A DNA stretch of 64,000 bases from Theocolax elegans (GCA_026168455.1 CM047429.1:39230066-39294065), one strand, 5' to 3'; shown: positions 21,853 through 33,150, counted from the stretch's first letter. The notes: generated from the sequence alone by a model not told the origin. Numbers and translations are program-made.

Positions 21853-23049
21853 ATGGTACAGCCTGAGGGGTCTCAAGCACCTCATGCAGATGCTGGAGGA
21901 GCTTGGGGGAGGAGTGACACATGAAGACTGAAACAGCCAGCACGTTCAAGCTCTCCCTACCCTAATCTGAAGGACTTTTACGAGTCCGGCCAATCAGCGT
22001 CGAGATCGGCCGGGACATCGCGCGATGTTGGTGCGGTGGTTCGTAAGTGGGGAGTCCGATTCTCTGGCGACAAAAGCCAGAGTATCGATGCCTTCCTTGG
22101 GAGAGTCGAAGACTGTAGGATTCTCGCCAACCTCAGCGAGGACGAGGTGTTGCCGTCATTGTCCGAACTTCTCACTGGAACCGCAGCTACGTGGTACCGG
22201 AATGAGAAGGACAAATGGCACTCGTGGCATGATTTTGTGAAATCTGCCAAGAAATGATACGGTATGAGGCAAAACTTTCAGCAAAGGCTCATCGAGAAGT
22301 CCAATGCTCCGACACAGGGTGAGGATGAACCGATGAGAGATTACATCACCTGCTCAATCTCAATCATGCGAAAACTCAACCCGATCCCGAGCGAGCGTAG
22401 GCAATTGAACCATCTCTACCGTAACATGCTACCTCAGCTTTAGCGGTTGTTTAAGAGAGCTGAAGCCAAATCGGTTGAAGATTTATTGAAGCAGGCGATG
22501 GACGCCGAGCAAACGCTCGAGCGGGAAAAGTTATATCGACCGCCTCCAACAGAGGAAGATTTAATGTTGCCGGAACTTGCTTACAAAGCAAAGTCCAAAA
22601 AGCGGTCGACCGCCAAGCCCAAGATAGCAAGTGTGGCTAAGGAGGTGAGTGAGTCGAGTCGGGAAGATCCGATTGAACGGCTCACAAAATCCTGGAAGAA
22701 ACCCTTAGGACCATGCGAACAAGTAGCCAGACAGCTGGGGTTAAGGTGGATAAAGATACGTCACCTAGGAAGAAAACCCACAAGTCTCCTCCTCTGGTTA
22801 GAAGAAGGAGGAAGGAGATACGAAAAAGTCCCGATCGACAGTCATCGAGTGGTTCATCCTCGAAGCTTGGGGAATCGTCGGATTCAAGAAAGAAGATCAA
22901 GAGAAAAGAAGATTTCCCTAACCCGATCTAGTGCCGCACTTGTGGTAAGTTGGGGTACACCGTCAGGACGTGCCCTGACTGCGCAAAAAACGCGCGGGGA
23001 AGCGGTTAGAGGAGACAACCGCATACCCCAAAGTACAGGGAGTCCCTAA
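21853..23049 (+). pseudogene. Gypsy gag
   Basis: The frame starts at ATG 21853. The capsid region shows GTAATWYRN, WHSWHDFVK, FQQRLIEK and DYITCSISIMRKLNPIPSE, the typical retrotransposon Gag (capsid) pattern, followed by a Lys/Arg-rich stretch and a single nucleocapsid knuckle CRTCGKLGYTVRTC at about 22933. The His expected in the CCHC knuckle is Tyr. In-frame stops occur at 21922, about 22254, 22443 and 22930, and a frame change follows near 22740. The gene is not functional. Its product would package the element RNA. Confidence 0.85.
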
Positions 23050-23740
23050 GGAGGACAAAGGTCTGACTCCTAATTACCGAGATAGTCCAGCTGCAGTTAA
23101 GAAGAAAAGGAAAGGACTGATTCCTGACAGATCCCAGGAATTCGGAATGGATCCGGAGACCTGCGATGTCCTAAAGTTAGTGACATCGAGCACTAGCCGA
23201 AGGAGTTATCGTCTTGAGAACGAGACGCCCTGGTGGTGTCAGGTTGACATAGGTAGATTCCGGATCCATGCGTTGTTCGATCCAGGTGCATAGACAACCG
23301 CAATGGGTCAGAGCAGTTTGAAGTTAGCCATCGCTCAAGGCAGGTCGCTTCTCGAGTCGCGAGCTGGCAATGGCAAGCTCGCTGATGGTAGTACTCATCC
23401 GTTGTGTGGTCACGTGAGGCTACCATGTACCATCGGTAAAGAGACTCGAGAAATACGTGTTGCGATCATGCCAAACTTGGATGCTGAATGCTACATCGGA
23501 GTAAATTTTATCCGAGCATTCCGAGCCATCCTAGACCCAGATTCCGACCGTTTATTCCTAAAGGGAACTGATCAAGTCCTACAGCTGGAAGTGGTAAGTA
23601 TGGAAAGTGGTAATGCTTCATTATCGTCAGCAGGTGTCGCTGACGTAACAGAAGTAGAGCGCACACAATTGCGCGAACTTCTAGAGTGTTGTCCACAACC
23701 TTGCCAAAGATCGTCCGTTCTTACGATGTCGAACATATAA
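23050..23740 (+). pseudogene. Gypsy protease region of pol
   Basis: Retropepsin-like segment. The active-site block reads ALFDPGA and is followed at once by a TAG stop (about 23293); a DPGA variant in place of DTGA or DSGA is seen in some insect Gypsy elements. The C-terminal block CYIGVNFIRAFRAIL matches the flap-distal part of retropepsins. The upstream linker is lysine-rich (AVKKKRKG). It would process the polyprotein, but the stop disables it. Confidence 0.75.
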
Positions 23741-24969
23741 TCGACATCGGATCAGCCAGGCCGATCAAACAGAGGTACTACCCGGTCTCTGGTAAGATTC
23801 GAGAGGAAATGCAACAGTCATGATCGCGAGATGCTCGAGACTGGCGCTATTGAATCCTCGAAAAGCGGTTGGTCCAGCCCCGTGGTGATGGCGAAGAAGG
23901 GTGAGAATGCTAGGCGTTTTTTAATCGATTGCAGGAAAGTCAACGCTTTGACGAAACCTGATGCATATCCTTTACCATATATGCAGGATATCCTACGCAA
24001 ATTCAAGAAAGCCCGATACATTTCCACGATCGACATGAACTGTGCATACCACCAGATACCTCTACAGGTGGAGTCGCGCCCGATAACGGCTTTTACGGTA
24101 CCTGGAATGGGTTTGTTCCAGTTTACTCGTATGCCGTATGGATTGGCAAATGCTGGCGCGACATTCCAGCGCATGATCGATCAGGTGATTGGATCAGAAC
24201 TCGAACTGGTTTCTTATGCATATCTCGACGATATCATTATTGTTACTGAGACGTTTGAAGAGTATAAGCAACTGTTGATCGAGGTGTTAACTCGCTTGGC
24301 AGAGGCCAGTTTATCTGTTAGCCGGGAGAAGTGTGTCTTCTGCCAGCCCGAAGTGAGATATTTGGATGTGCGAGTTAACCGAGACGGGATACGACCTGAT
24401 CCAGCTAAAACGAAGCCGATCAAAGAATATCCGGCTCCCAAGAATTTTAAGCAGCTGAGACGGTTTCTCGGTATGGCATCTTGATACAGACGCTTCATGC
24501 ACGACTATGTTACCATAGCTGAGCCGCTAACGCATTTGACCAAGAAAGACCAGAAGTATCTTCGGCTGGAAGAACAAGAAAGCGCCTTCCAGCAGCTTAA
24601 AGATCTGTTGATGACAGCACCTGTTCTGCAAACTCCCGATGAGAATGGTGAGTATGTGGTCCAGACTGACGCAAGTGACACAGGTATCGGTGCAGTGTTG
24701 CTACAGATTGTCGGCGGAGAAGAGAGAGTCCTGGAGTTCGCCAGTAGAATCCTCTCGCCCGTCGAATGCAATTACAGCGTCAAAGAACGGGAATGCCTGG
24801 CCGTAGTATGGGCGATTAAGAAGTTTAGACCATACATCGAAGGTTACCAGATTAAAGTTGTCACTGACCATAGTAGTCTTCGTTGGTTATGCAATATACG
24901 TAATCCAACGAGCCGGCTCGACAGGTGGGCGTTAGAACTCCAGTCTCATAACTTGACTATTGAGTACAG
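23741..24969 (+). pseudogene. Gypsy reverse transcriptase and RNase H
   Basis: RT blocks in order: WSSPVVMAKK, FLIDCRKVNALT, STIDMNCAYHQIPL, FTRMPYGLANAGATFQRMID and the catalytic YAYLDDIIIV, then the connection region ending FLGMAS with a TGA (24482). RNase H follows: VVQTDASDTGIGAVLLQ, YSVKERECLAVVWAIKKFR and VTDHSSLRWL. The region ends where a MITE interrupts the codon stream at 24970. A frame change near 23820 adds to the damage. It would copy RNA into cDNA and degrade the template. Confidence 0.9.
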
Positions 24970-25105
24970 GGGCCTTATTCAGTAATTTTAACGCAAGCGC
25001 TAAGTACGATTTTACGCCAAAATTTGTCGATAAAAGTCACTTAACGAACACATTTTGGCGTTAAATCGTACTTAGCGCTTGCGTTAAAATTACTGAATAA
25101 GGCCC
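24970..25105. mobile_element. 136-bp palindromic MITE in Gypsy pol
   Basis: A near-perfect hairpin with ends GGGCCTTATTCAGTAATTTT and arms of about 55 bp. The 3-bp CAG is duplicated on both sides (24967-24969, 25106-25108), and removing one copy with the MITE restores a continuous pol frame. GGG-initial ends with a 3-bp TSD suggest the PIF/Harbinger group, although its usual target is TWA. Confidence 0.85.
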
Positions 25106-26773
25106 CAGGAAAGAAGCTCTAAACTACGTTCCTGATACACTTTCTCGTATGTACGAGGAAGACGAGCTGGCCTTTTCCTCCGTCTCTTGGAGCCAGTCTA
25201 CTATGGACCCCTGGTACCTTTCGTAGACCAAAGACGTAAGTGAGCGGCCGAGAGAATTTCCTGATTGGAAGATCCAAGGTGGAAACCTGTATTCATATCG
25301 AGTGGATACTGAAGTGGATGACGCCATGGAAGATCAAGACGCTTGGAAGTTGGTCGTACCGGAAGAGCACAGGCAGACCATCCTCCGAGAATGTCATGAT
25401 GATCTGGCAGTTGGCCATCTAGGTAGAGAAAAGACATTTGCTCGCGTGGCAAAGTTATATTATTGGCCATGTTACTATGCCGAAGTTGGCGAGTATGTAC
25501 GCAAATGTCAGATGTGCCAGCAATGCAAGGTAGAGCAACGCCCTCCCATGGGTTTAATGGATAGGCGAGCGGTTGAAAAGCCATGGCAACTGGTAGCAGG
25601 AGATGTTATTGGACAACTTCCCCGCTCCACATGCGGATTTGAATATATTTTGGTCTTCCAAGACTTGTTCACGCGCTGAATTGAAGCAGTGCCGATCCGG
25701 AAAGCTGACGCTAAGACAATCGTGAAAGAGTTATACGAACGAGTCCTCCTGCGTTTTGGCACACCGGAAGTATTTTTATCTGACAACGGCACTGAGTTCA
25801 AGAATCTCGCGGAACGAGGAATATTTCATACAACTATTCCTCCGTACCACGCTCAGGCCAATCCCGTCGAACGTGCTAATCGGACGCTGAAAACGATGGT
25901 AGCGTATTAAATTACCGAGAAGCACAACACTTGGGACGAGAAGCTACCAGACCTTGCGTTTGCCTTAAATACGGCAGTACAGAGTTTGACAGGATGGAGC
26001 TCGGCCATGTTAAATTACGGCCGGCAGCCTGAGCCACCCGGCACTGCTCGTCGAGTTCAAGACGAGCTGATTCAGCAACGTTTGGAATACCAGCGTTTGC
26101 TTGAGTGGAGTGATCGGGTATCACGACTACCTGAGCTTCACAAGAAAGTTTCAGCTAGAGCTAATAAAGCTCAGGATAGGCAAGCCGGTTACTATAATGC
26201 CGGGAAACGAGCGGCTTCTTTTGAAGTCGGGGACATGGTATGGAAGAAGAACCGAGTCCTTTCATCCAGCGCACAAGGCGTCTCGGCCAAGTTAGCTCCA
26301 AAATACGTCGGTCCTTATTTGATCGTCCACAGCTACGGCCCAAATACTGTTAAGATCCAGGATACTCAGGGACATGAGGAGAAATGCCATGTCCAGTACC
26401 TCAAACCGTACTTATCGGATGACCATGGCGATGAGTACGACCAAGAAGACGACATCGAAACCGATCTACCTACGAGGGAAGAGGAACCCGAACGCGACAC
26501 AGTTCCTGCGAGCGAAAACGTCTCACGCGGCAAGACGCAAGCAAGCGAAGTTCCACACGAGGAACGAGATAACGCGAATGTAGTGCACCCCGTTCAACGG
26601 AGTAGAGCTAGGCCGCGTAAAAACACGAGGGTCGTCGCCAGACCGCGAGATCGGTCGACGGTACTGTCCGGATTTTTGGGACAGTTTTTTTGTACCTGTG
26701 TAGCCACTTCCCATACCAAATTCGACAGGGATACAGAAACCACATTACGGGTGTGTGGAATCTGGAAGGGGGG
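25106..26773 (+). pseudogene. Gypsy integrase
   Basis: HHCC zinc-binding part: HDDLAVGHLGREKT and later CQMCQQCK. Catalytic core: AGDVIG (first Asp), FLSDNGTEF (second Asp) and NPVERANRTLK (Glu). The C-terminal GPY/F module reads KLAPKYVGPYLIV. TGA at 25677 and TAA at 25907 interrupt the frame. After the acidic C-terminal tail the frame stays open through the polypurine tract and into the LTR. There is no chromodomain. It would insert cDNA into the genome. Confidence 0.9.
26764..26773 (+). other. Gypsy polypurine tract
   Basis: GGAAGGGGGG lies directly before the 3' LTR start TGTAACGG; it is the usual plus-strand primer position. Confidence 0.7.
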
Positions 26774-27406
26774 TGTAACGGTAAAGTATTGTTTACTTTA
26801 CCGTTTGACGAATTCGAGCAACACGAGCGAACAGTATCGAAAGTTCGCATCGGCGCAGGCCGGCGAGTTTCGGCTCGGCTCGGTTCGTCGTGGTTACACG
26901 GGCGAGATCGACTTCGCGCGCGACAGATTCGCGCAACCACCTGATTAGAGAGGTGAGGGGGAGATTCGCGCACGCTGCGAAGTGATATAGCCGCCTTGTT
27001 ACGCGACAGGTGTAATTCCCCCGCGTCCCGTGTTCAGCTTCACCGTGCTGTGTTTTGCCGTGCGTTTCGTGTATACGTTTCGACTGTAGACCGATTTTGC
27101 ATTTGCAGTGAGTGGTGCAACACCGTGAACCGACCTGCAGCCACACAACCTCGGTGCACGGGCGAACGGACAATCCGTCCTATACCGCAGCGAGAGTTAG
27201 AGAGAGAGAGAGAGAGCGACCGATCGGCTGGTCGTTGTTTACCAACGACTACAGCAGCGTATAAAGTAAGTAGTATCACTTCACGCAATCGTGTTTTATT
27301 CGCAGTTAATCGATAATCTTATTGCTTTATACCAGTCCCGTTGACTAGGTATATTATTTTAGATTCGCGATATTTTTTCCCCCTCTCTCTTACCTTTGCT
27401 GTCCAA
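26774..27406 (+). repeat. Gypsy 3' LTR, truncated
   Basis: Starts TGTAACGGTAAAG and matches the three 5' LTR segments in series. TATAAA is at 27260-27265. Similarity to the 5' LTR and to the solo LTR at 58 kb stops after the pyrimidine-rich CCCCCTCTCTCT at about 27400, so the last ~200+ bp are missing. Confidence 0.85.
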
Positions 27407-27934
27407 AATATACGTGCCATTAACATTGTTTTACCAGATATTCTTTAGAAGAAACATTAATGTAAAAAAAAACTATATGGTTTTATATAAATATATGAAA
27501 AGTATGTATATATGTATTTTTTTTTAAATCACGTTAACCCTTCTTTCAAAAATATGTTTCCTACTACTTCTTTCTTACCAAAAATTTTTTTTTTAAAGTT
27601 TTGAGATATTTGAGGAACAACACTTTTTTTCAATACATTGATATTCAGAATATTAGAATAATATCTAAAATTTAACAACTGTAAATACATTTTAAATTTA
27701 TTATTAGACCATATATGTATATGCAAAATAATAATTCTGCATACTATAATTACAATTCTAATTTTTATTATTATTTGTATTTTATAGAAGAACAAAAACC
27801 ACCAACTCAGGGCCAGCCTGAGAACAGAAATTTGCGCGCGAAGCGCGCGGGGTGTTGATGCGCGGCAACGCGCAGGATGACTCGGCCCCCTTAGTTTTCT
27901 CATAATTTTATCGAATTTATGGACGGTACTGTAC
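27407..27934. mobile_element. Tc1/mariner-type fragment with GC hairpins
   Basis: The right edge (27898-27934) is the complement of CAGTACCGTCCATAAATTCG, the terminus also seen at 3088 and 3437, followed by TA. Just inside lie three hairpins: CTCAGG/CCTGAG (27806-27822), GCGCGC-GAA-GCGCGC (27834-27848) and GCGCG-GCAA-CGCGC (27860-27873). The rest is AT-rich without a transposase. The left end is not clear. Confidence 0.5.
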
Positions 27935-28126
27935 ATAAATTTATAATTATAAAAAAACGATTGTAAGTTTTGTAACAATAAAACAACGATATTTTTTTTA
28001 TTTTCTTTGTCTTGTAATTATTGAGGCAAAATATTTATCGTTCAGATTCATTATTATAATATCCAAGTAAACTTTATGCATATACTTTATTTAATAAATT
28101 CAATAATGCTATAATGAATAAAATTG

Positions 28127-28390
28127 AAGTTTATACTGATTCATTATTCATTTTGTACGTTTTCAATACTGATTTTGTGCTGATTTAGTACTGATTTAGT
28201 GCAGATTCAGTACTGATTTTGTACAGATTCAATACTGATTTTACTCTGATTTAGTACTATTTCGTCACTGATTTTGTATTGAATTATTGTGGATTCATTT
28301 CTGCGTTTTGGAAAAAAGTTTGTTCTGATTCACTAATGATTTTGGTCTATTCATTGGTGATTTCATATTGAGCTTGTACTGAATTCAGTC
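28127..28390 (+). repeat. Degenerate TACTGATTT short repeat
   Basis: Roughly fifteen imperfect copies of a GTACTGATTT(A/T)GT-type unit, 11-22 bp apart. It is non-coding. Confidence 0.7.
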
Positions 28391-28506
28391 TAGAATCTTA
28401 TGTATGTATCATATATGGATTTGAAAGGTCAAACAATTTTTTTATATTAAATGAAAGAATAATTAGAGAATCTTTTAACCTAATAACAAAATTAATTAAT
28501 ATAAAT

Positions 28507-29530
28507 TGTAACGTGGTACTTCGTCCTAATACCCGTTGCAATTGATTTATTAATTTAAACAGGGACGACGGTCCCGAAGAACGCGTCTTTGTCGTCGCCG
28601 TGGGTTAATAAATTAACCCGTCGGGACACGGTAGCGGAGATAGGACGATCTCCTTATACCGACACACGTGGCGGGGAAAATCGGGAATCGGAAAGCGGTT
28701 TGCGGGTTACTTCATAATTAAAATAATTACGCGACCGTTATATTAGAATAAAACAAATAATTATTTATTTAATAAATTACACGGAGGTGCCCGACAATGC
28801 TTAACGGGGCGTTCTCCCGGTCGCGTGGTATATACGCGGCAAGCAGGGGCTGCCCCCGTGCTCGCCCCGCGCAATACCCAAACGATTTCGGTAGCACCGG
28901 TATGCTACCGAACAAACACACGTGTACACACACACAACACACTCTAATAGAATACCGACCAATGTCGGGTACTTACCGGGCTGGCTGGTCCATTGGCCCT
29001 GGTGTACGTCGGCGCCCCGACGTCTGCTGGTCAGTAGAGTCGGCCCGGTTTCCCGTCGTCCTCGACGGTGATCTGCAGGTGCGGCCTGATGCCACGGCGA
29101 TTCGCCTACCTCGGGGAATACTCAACCCGAGGTGTATGGTCCTTCGCACTGCACTTTCACAATCTCACTAGCACTCACGTACGGCTTCCCGGAGTACGGA
29201 CGAACCGGTCCGGTACTTCCCGTAGCGCGCGAAACTAACGTGACGAGGTGTCAAAGGGTGCTGTCGCGGTCAAGACCGGCAGCGTACTGAGCTTTTCGGG
29301 AATTGTCGCATTCCCGAAAAGTATCTAACACACACACACAATAACAATAGAGTATATGGATGCTCGCACACATCCTCGCTCGTAGACATAAACACGCGTG
29401 TTTCGTGGCCTTGAAGAGGCAACGCACGAAACAATAACAATGTGCGAGATTTCACGATGTAATATATTATATACACGAAATAATATTTTAGATTCAATAT
29501 TATTTTATCTCATTGCAACGACGTCTCGTC
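28507..29530. mobile_element. GC-rich LTR-like sequence
   Basis: Starts TGTAACGTGGTAC, as several LTRs in this window start TGTAAC. It is GC-rich against AT-rich flanks and has AATAAA twice near 28750-28775. Two perfect hairpins stand out: TTCGGTAGCA/TGCTACCGAA (about 28889-28914) and CTTTTCGGGAAT/ATTCCCGAAAAG (about 29292-29321). No gag or pol and no second copy were seen. A solo LTR is likely, but the right end is uncertain. Confidence 0.4.
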
Positions 29531-29680
29531 GCAAAATAATATTTTACGTCAATTAAAGACATCATATTTTTATCAATATATTTTATATTATTAAAATTAT
29601 TATTCTAGTTACTTCTTAACAATGCTTCTATTTTCACTGTATTTTTTAAAATTAAACTTGTTATTTAATATTTTTTAAGA

Positions 29681-29880
29681 GGCCTGCGATGGCTCCGTCA
29701 GTAGGGCGTCGGGTTCGTAATCTGGAGGTCCCAGGTTCGAATCCCGGCTCCGATACAAGCACCACTAGAGAATGTATTTTCAACTAGTGCTTTCTTCACA
29801 AAAACATTGTATGACCTCCGTCGCTGATAAGCACCGATTTGGGAGCATAAAAAGAGCGACGTTAAAATAATAAAAAAAAA
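29681..29880 (+). mobile_element. tRNA-derived SINE, copy 1
   Basis: 200 bp flanked by the 11-bp duplication ATTTTTTAAGA (29670-29680, 29881-29891). The head is tRNA-like: A-box-like TGGCTCCGTCAGTAGG (29690-29705) and an exact B box GGTTCGAATCC (29734-29744). The tail ends AAAAAGAGCGACGTTAAAATAATAAAA-like. A second copy is at 52277, and its tail recurs in the longer SINE at 59267. It would be transcribed by polymerase III and copied by a LINE. Confidence 0.9.
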
Positions 29881-30182
29881 ATTTTTTAAGAATTTCTTTA
29901 TTTATTTCTATGTTTCGTTCAGACCAATATACAGAATCACCGAAAACTTATTAAACTCGAACAAAAACATATCTTGTTTACTTCATCATTGTTTTGTATT
30001 ACCTTATCAATATTTGTTTAGCTTATCATTATCTACACGGATATCATTAAACACAAATAATTTTTTCTGGTGCGATATCATTGAACATGTAATAATTATG
30101 TTCTAAAATATATTCCAATTTTTTAACAGGAAAATAACTAATTTTTACATTGTAGAGAATATATTTCAAAACAATAGATTTA

Positions 30183-30425
30183 AGGGTGGTTCTCACCCCT
30201 TTGATATATTTAGGTCTCTAAACTATGTCTAAATACTTACTATTTTATAAGAAAAAAACAGGCATAGATTTTATCCTAAAGAATCCGATAGAAAGTCGAG
30301 ATATTAAAAAAATCTGTTTTTGGGAAGGTGGTTCTCACTCCTTTGATATATTTGGATCCCTAAACTGTGCCTGAATACTTAATATTTTATAAGAAATAAA
30401 CAGGCGTTAATTTTAAAAGAAAGGT
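30183..30425 (+). repeat. Two direct ~142-bp repeats
   Basis: GGTGGTTCTCACCCCTTTGA-type sequence at 30185 recurs at about 30327 with the following ~95 bp also similar (ends in AAACAGGCGT or AAACAGGCAT). Confidence 0.75.
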
Positions 30426-30459
30426 GTTTTTGTCGATTTTATATAAAAATTATTTAAAT

Positions 30460-30496
30460 GGCGACGTTTTGATGGAAGTCGTCGATCCTCATCAGG
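30460..30496 (-). ncRNA. Hammerhead-ribozyme-like motif (PLE)
   Basis: On the minus strand: GC, then the exact core CTGATGA, a bulged helix II (GAGGA with TCCATC), then CAAAAC and GTCGCC. The canonical GAAA after helix II reads AAAA, so a core G is replaced and self-cleavage is probably weak or lost. Confidence 0.6.
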
Positions 30497-31479
30497 CTAT
30501 ACCTTTATTAAAAACAATCATTTTACAATCATACTAACACTTTCATATTTACTATAGAATTACTTGCTAATTGGTCAATTTAATGCTCTCATCTGGCATT
30601 TAAAACATCCATAGTATCTCTAATGCGTCGCTCTATAATCAAAAGCACAAGTAAGTTTTACCTTTCTTCTCCGAATGATCCAGATAAAACATCATATTAT
30701 CTTTTGTATAAATAAATAAATAAATAAATAATTTAGTACAACACCATAACACAAATTAAGCAAAAAGCAGTCAATAATAATAAAAATTACTGAGAACAAA
30801 ATTTGCTAGTCATATCACAGACAGTTTGTAAAGCTAATTCAAACCTTTGTAACACGTCACTATACCCTCGTCTTATCTGTCAATTTGACCGTATTAATGA
30901 CATATACATGTCACAAAATTTGACTATTAATATATCACAGATTATTTACTATCATTAATTAACACTGAAATTAAAGTCAATTATATTTGAAACATTTAAT
31001 AAATAAATAAAATCTGTAAAATCGTAAAAAATTCAAAACTTTATCGTCTTTTTCTTTAATATTTCTCCAGTTTTTAAATTATAATCAATATTTATAAATA
31101 CTTAACTACTCGTCATTATTATTTAAAGTTTTTAAAAAATTATTAAAAAATTAATGATAATTTGGTCTTTATTTATTGCACTTTTTTCAATCATATTTAC
31201 TATTTGTTTGTAAAAATTCATTATTTACCAATTTCAAATTTTCGCGCCCTATTTAATATCGATCGTAGATTGACTACAGCGCTAATTATTAAAATCAATT
31301 TCCTAATGATTAATATACCCTTTGTAGATAACCAGCATTGTTGTTCTGACTTACGTTTAAAGAAGAAAGGAACTTATTACAATTTTGACCGCAATTTGAC
31401 TTTTTGAATAATGTTCCTGTAAAATTGGCTAAGGTTTTTTGTGTCCTCTTTTACGTTAATGGCATTTTTTTCCATTTTA

Positions 31480-31717
31480 ATGTGGGTAATTTCTGATAAT
31501 TAGTCTTTTTCCCCAAATTTTTTCTTTATCTAATATATCCACATTTTTAAAATCAAATGTATAATCATATTTTGTTATATGATTATTAATAACATATTGT
31601 ACGTCGGACTTTTTACTATTAGTTTCATGTTTTTTTACTCTGCATTGTAGTAGTCTTTTTGTCTCTCCTACATAACTAGCATCGCAATCATTACATTTAA
31701 TTTTATAAACTACATAT
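31480..31717 (-). pseudogene. Penelope GIY-YIG endonuclease fragment
   Basis: Frame with VVYKIKCNDCDASYVGETKR then LLQCRVKKHE and NNHITKYDYTFDFKNVDILD, the GIY-YIG core (Y...YVG, catalytic-region Arg) of Penelope proteins. The N-terminal reverse transcriptase is missing. It is clearly different from the GIY-YIG copies at 42-48 kb, so it is a separate lineage. Confidence 0.85.
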
Positions 31718-31970
31718 GGGCTATTTCACGTCAAGTGGTACGATGAAAATTTTAAATCGCTCCAAAATTTGAAAATAGGCTGGAAATATTTTCCAGAAGA
31801 TAGAAAAAAAATTTTAAGTGTTAAAAATAATTTGCCTGAGAGTTATTCCACCATAAAAAATGGAAATTTTTCCATTTTTTAGGAAAATTTCTATTTTCAA
31901 AGCCATTTATCTCAAATTCTATTGATTTTTTTGAATAAACATTACAATCAACTTTTGTTTAAAATAATCT

Positions 31971-32412
31971 TTAAAACTTATCCACCTGGGTTACAATTCT
32001 TAATTTTAAATTCTCGAAGAGATAGAACGCCCGAAAATATTGAATATCAAAAAAAGGCGACCACGCCACAATGGATTTTGATCTAACACCGCTCAAAAGA
32101 TCACATTTTTCGAGAGCTTTCGAATGACTTGAGTTAGATTATTGGCCAAGATCGCTGGTGTAAGTTATGCCTCATAAACCTCATAAAATCACTAATTTTC
32201 ATGTATTTTAGGGCATAACTTACAACGGCGATCTTGGCCAATAATCTAACTCAAGCCATTCGAAAGCTCTCGAAAAATGTGATTTTTTGAGCGGTGTTAG
32301 ATCAAAATCCATTGTGGCGTGGTCGCCTTTTTTTGATATTCAATATTTTCGGGCGTTCTATCTCTTCGAGAATTTAAAATTAAGAATTGTAACCCAGGTG
32401 GATAAGTTTTAA
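31971..32412. repeat. 442-bp near-perfect palindrome
   Basis: Arms of about 200 bp (31971-32172 and 32212-32412) are almost fully complementary around a ~39-bp centre. It is non-coding. It could be a foldback MITE; flanks show no clear TSD. Confidence 0.9.
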
Positions 32413-32569
32413 ACTTATTTACGGCTAATACGGGATATCTTGAATGTTTTGGGAGTATTTAATGTATTCTGGGATATCTGAACTAATTACAGAATTACTT
32501 GGATATTTCGGTAATTGTTGTGGTATTCCGTGATATCTGTGCTAATTTGGGGTTTTTTCGAATATTTCA

Positions 32570-33150
32570 CCCTTAAACTACCAAAATGCCCTAAATTGCT
32601 CCGACTATTCAACTGCTGTGTTTTGGGAAAAAGTTATTCAAAATTTTCAGAAAGTTGTATTCTATAGTATTTTTGCGTGCTCTTTTTGAATCTGGTTTCA
32701 GAATCACCCCATCTTACGTCGTTTTTTTAAAATGGGAGTTAAAATCGAAAATATGGCGATTTTACTAATTTTTTTTGAGATATTCGTAATTTTGAATAGG
32801 AAATCATCAACGTAGAAAGCTATTTCTCTGAATTTGGTGGCATATTGTTTCTCTAAAAGGTAGGACCGATAGTAAGTTGAAATTCAAAATGGCAGATGTA
32901 ATATGGCGGCCGAAACCAGGTTAAAAATGTTGATTTTCAAAAAACCACTTGATTTGGAGCAAATTCGGTATATAAAGGTTTTCTGAGTCACTAATTACGA
33001 ATTTGGAGTCCAATTTACAAAATTTTAAGATGGCAAAACCAATATGACGGGATAAATTTTTTAAATTTAACCGGTTTAGACCAAGTTTGGTATATAGCAA
33101 TTTTTGTGATTGCTGAATATGAGGTGAAATTTGTGAAGTTATTAGAGGTG
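32570..33150. repeat. Left arm of large inverted repeat
   Basis: CCCTTAAACTACCAAAATGC and the following ~580 bp recur inverted at 37800-38582, on the other side of the piggyBac-like gene. The arm includes degenerate ~115-bp subrepeats with a GGCGGCC or GCCGCCAT core. Confidence 0.8.

Larger units (their letters stand above)
9636..27406 (+). mobile_element. Gypsy LTR retrotransposon carrying nested insertions
   Basis: The LTR start TGTAACGGTAA occurs at 9636 and again at 26774. The LTR sequence from 9636 continues after three interruptions (9933-13888, 14105-19098, 19116-21313) and then leads into gag (21853), protease, RT-RNase H and integrase, a polypurine tract and the 3' LTR. Gag-pol is in the Ty3/Gypsy order (integrase after RNase H). 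Multiple in-frame stops and a MITE in pol make it inactive. The element without insertions would be about 6.5 kb. Confidence 0.9.
30430..31718 (-). mobile_element. Penelope-like element, 5'-truncated
   Basis: Minus-strand fragment consisting of a GIY-YIG domain (31480-31717), a long AT-rich 3' region and a hammerhead-like motif near its end (30460-30496). Reverse transcriptase is absent, and the fragment stops abruptly at 31718 where different repeat DNA starts. GIY-YIG plus terminal hammerhead motif is the Penelope signature. Confidence 0.8.

Noticed and set aside
26690..26948. Envelope-like gene after integrase
   Set aside because: The open frames here run from the pol tail through the polypurine tract into the LTR; no signal peptide or membrane protein is visible.
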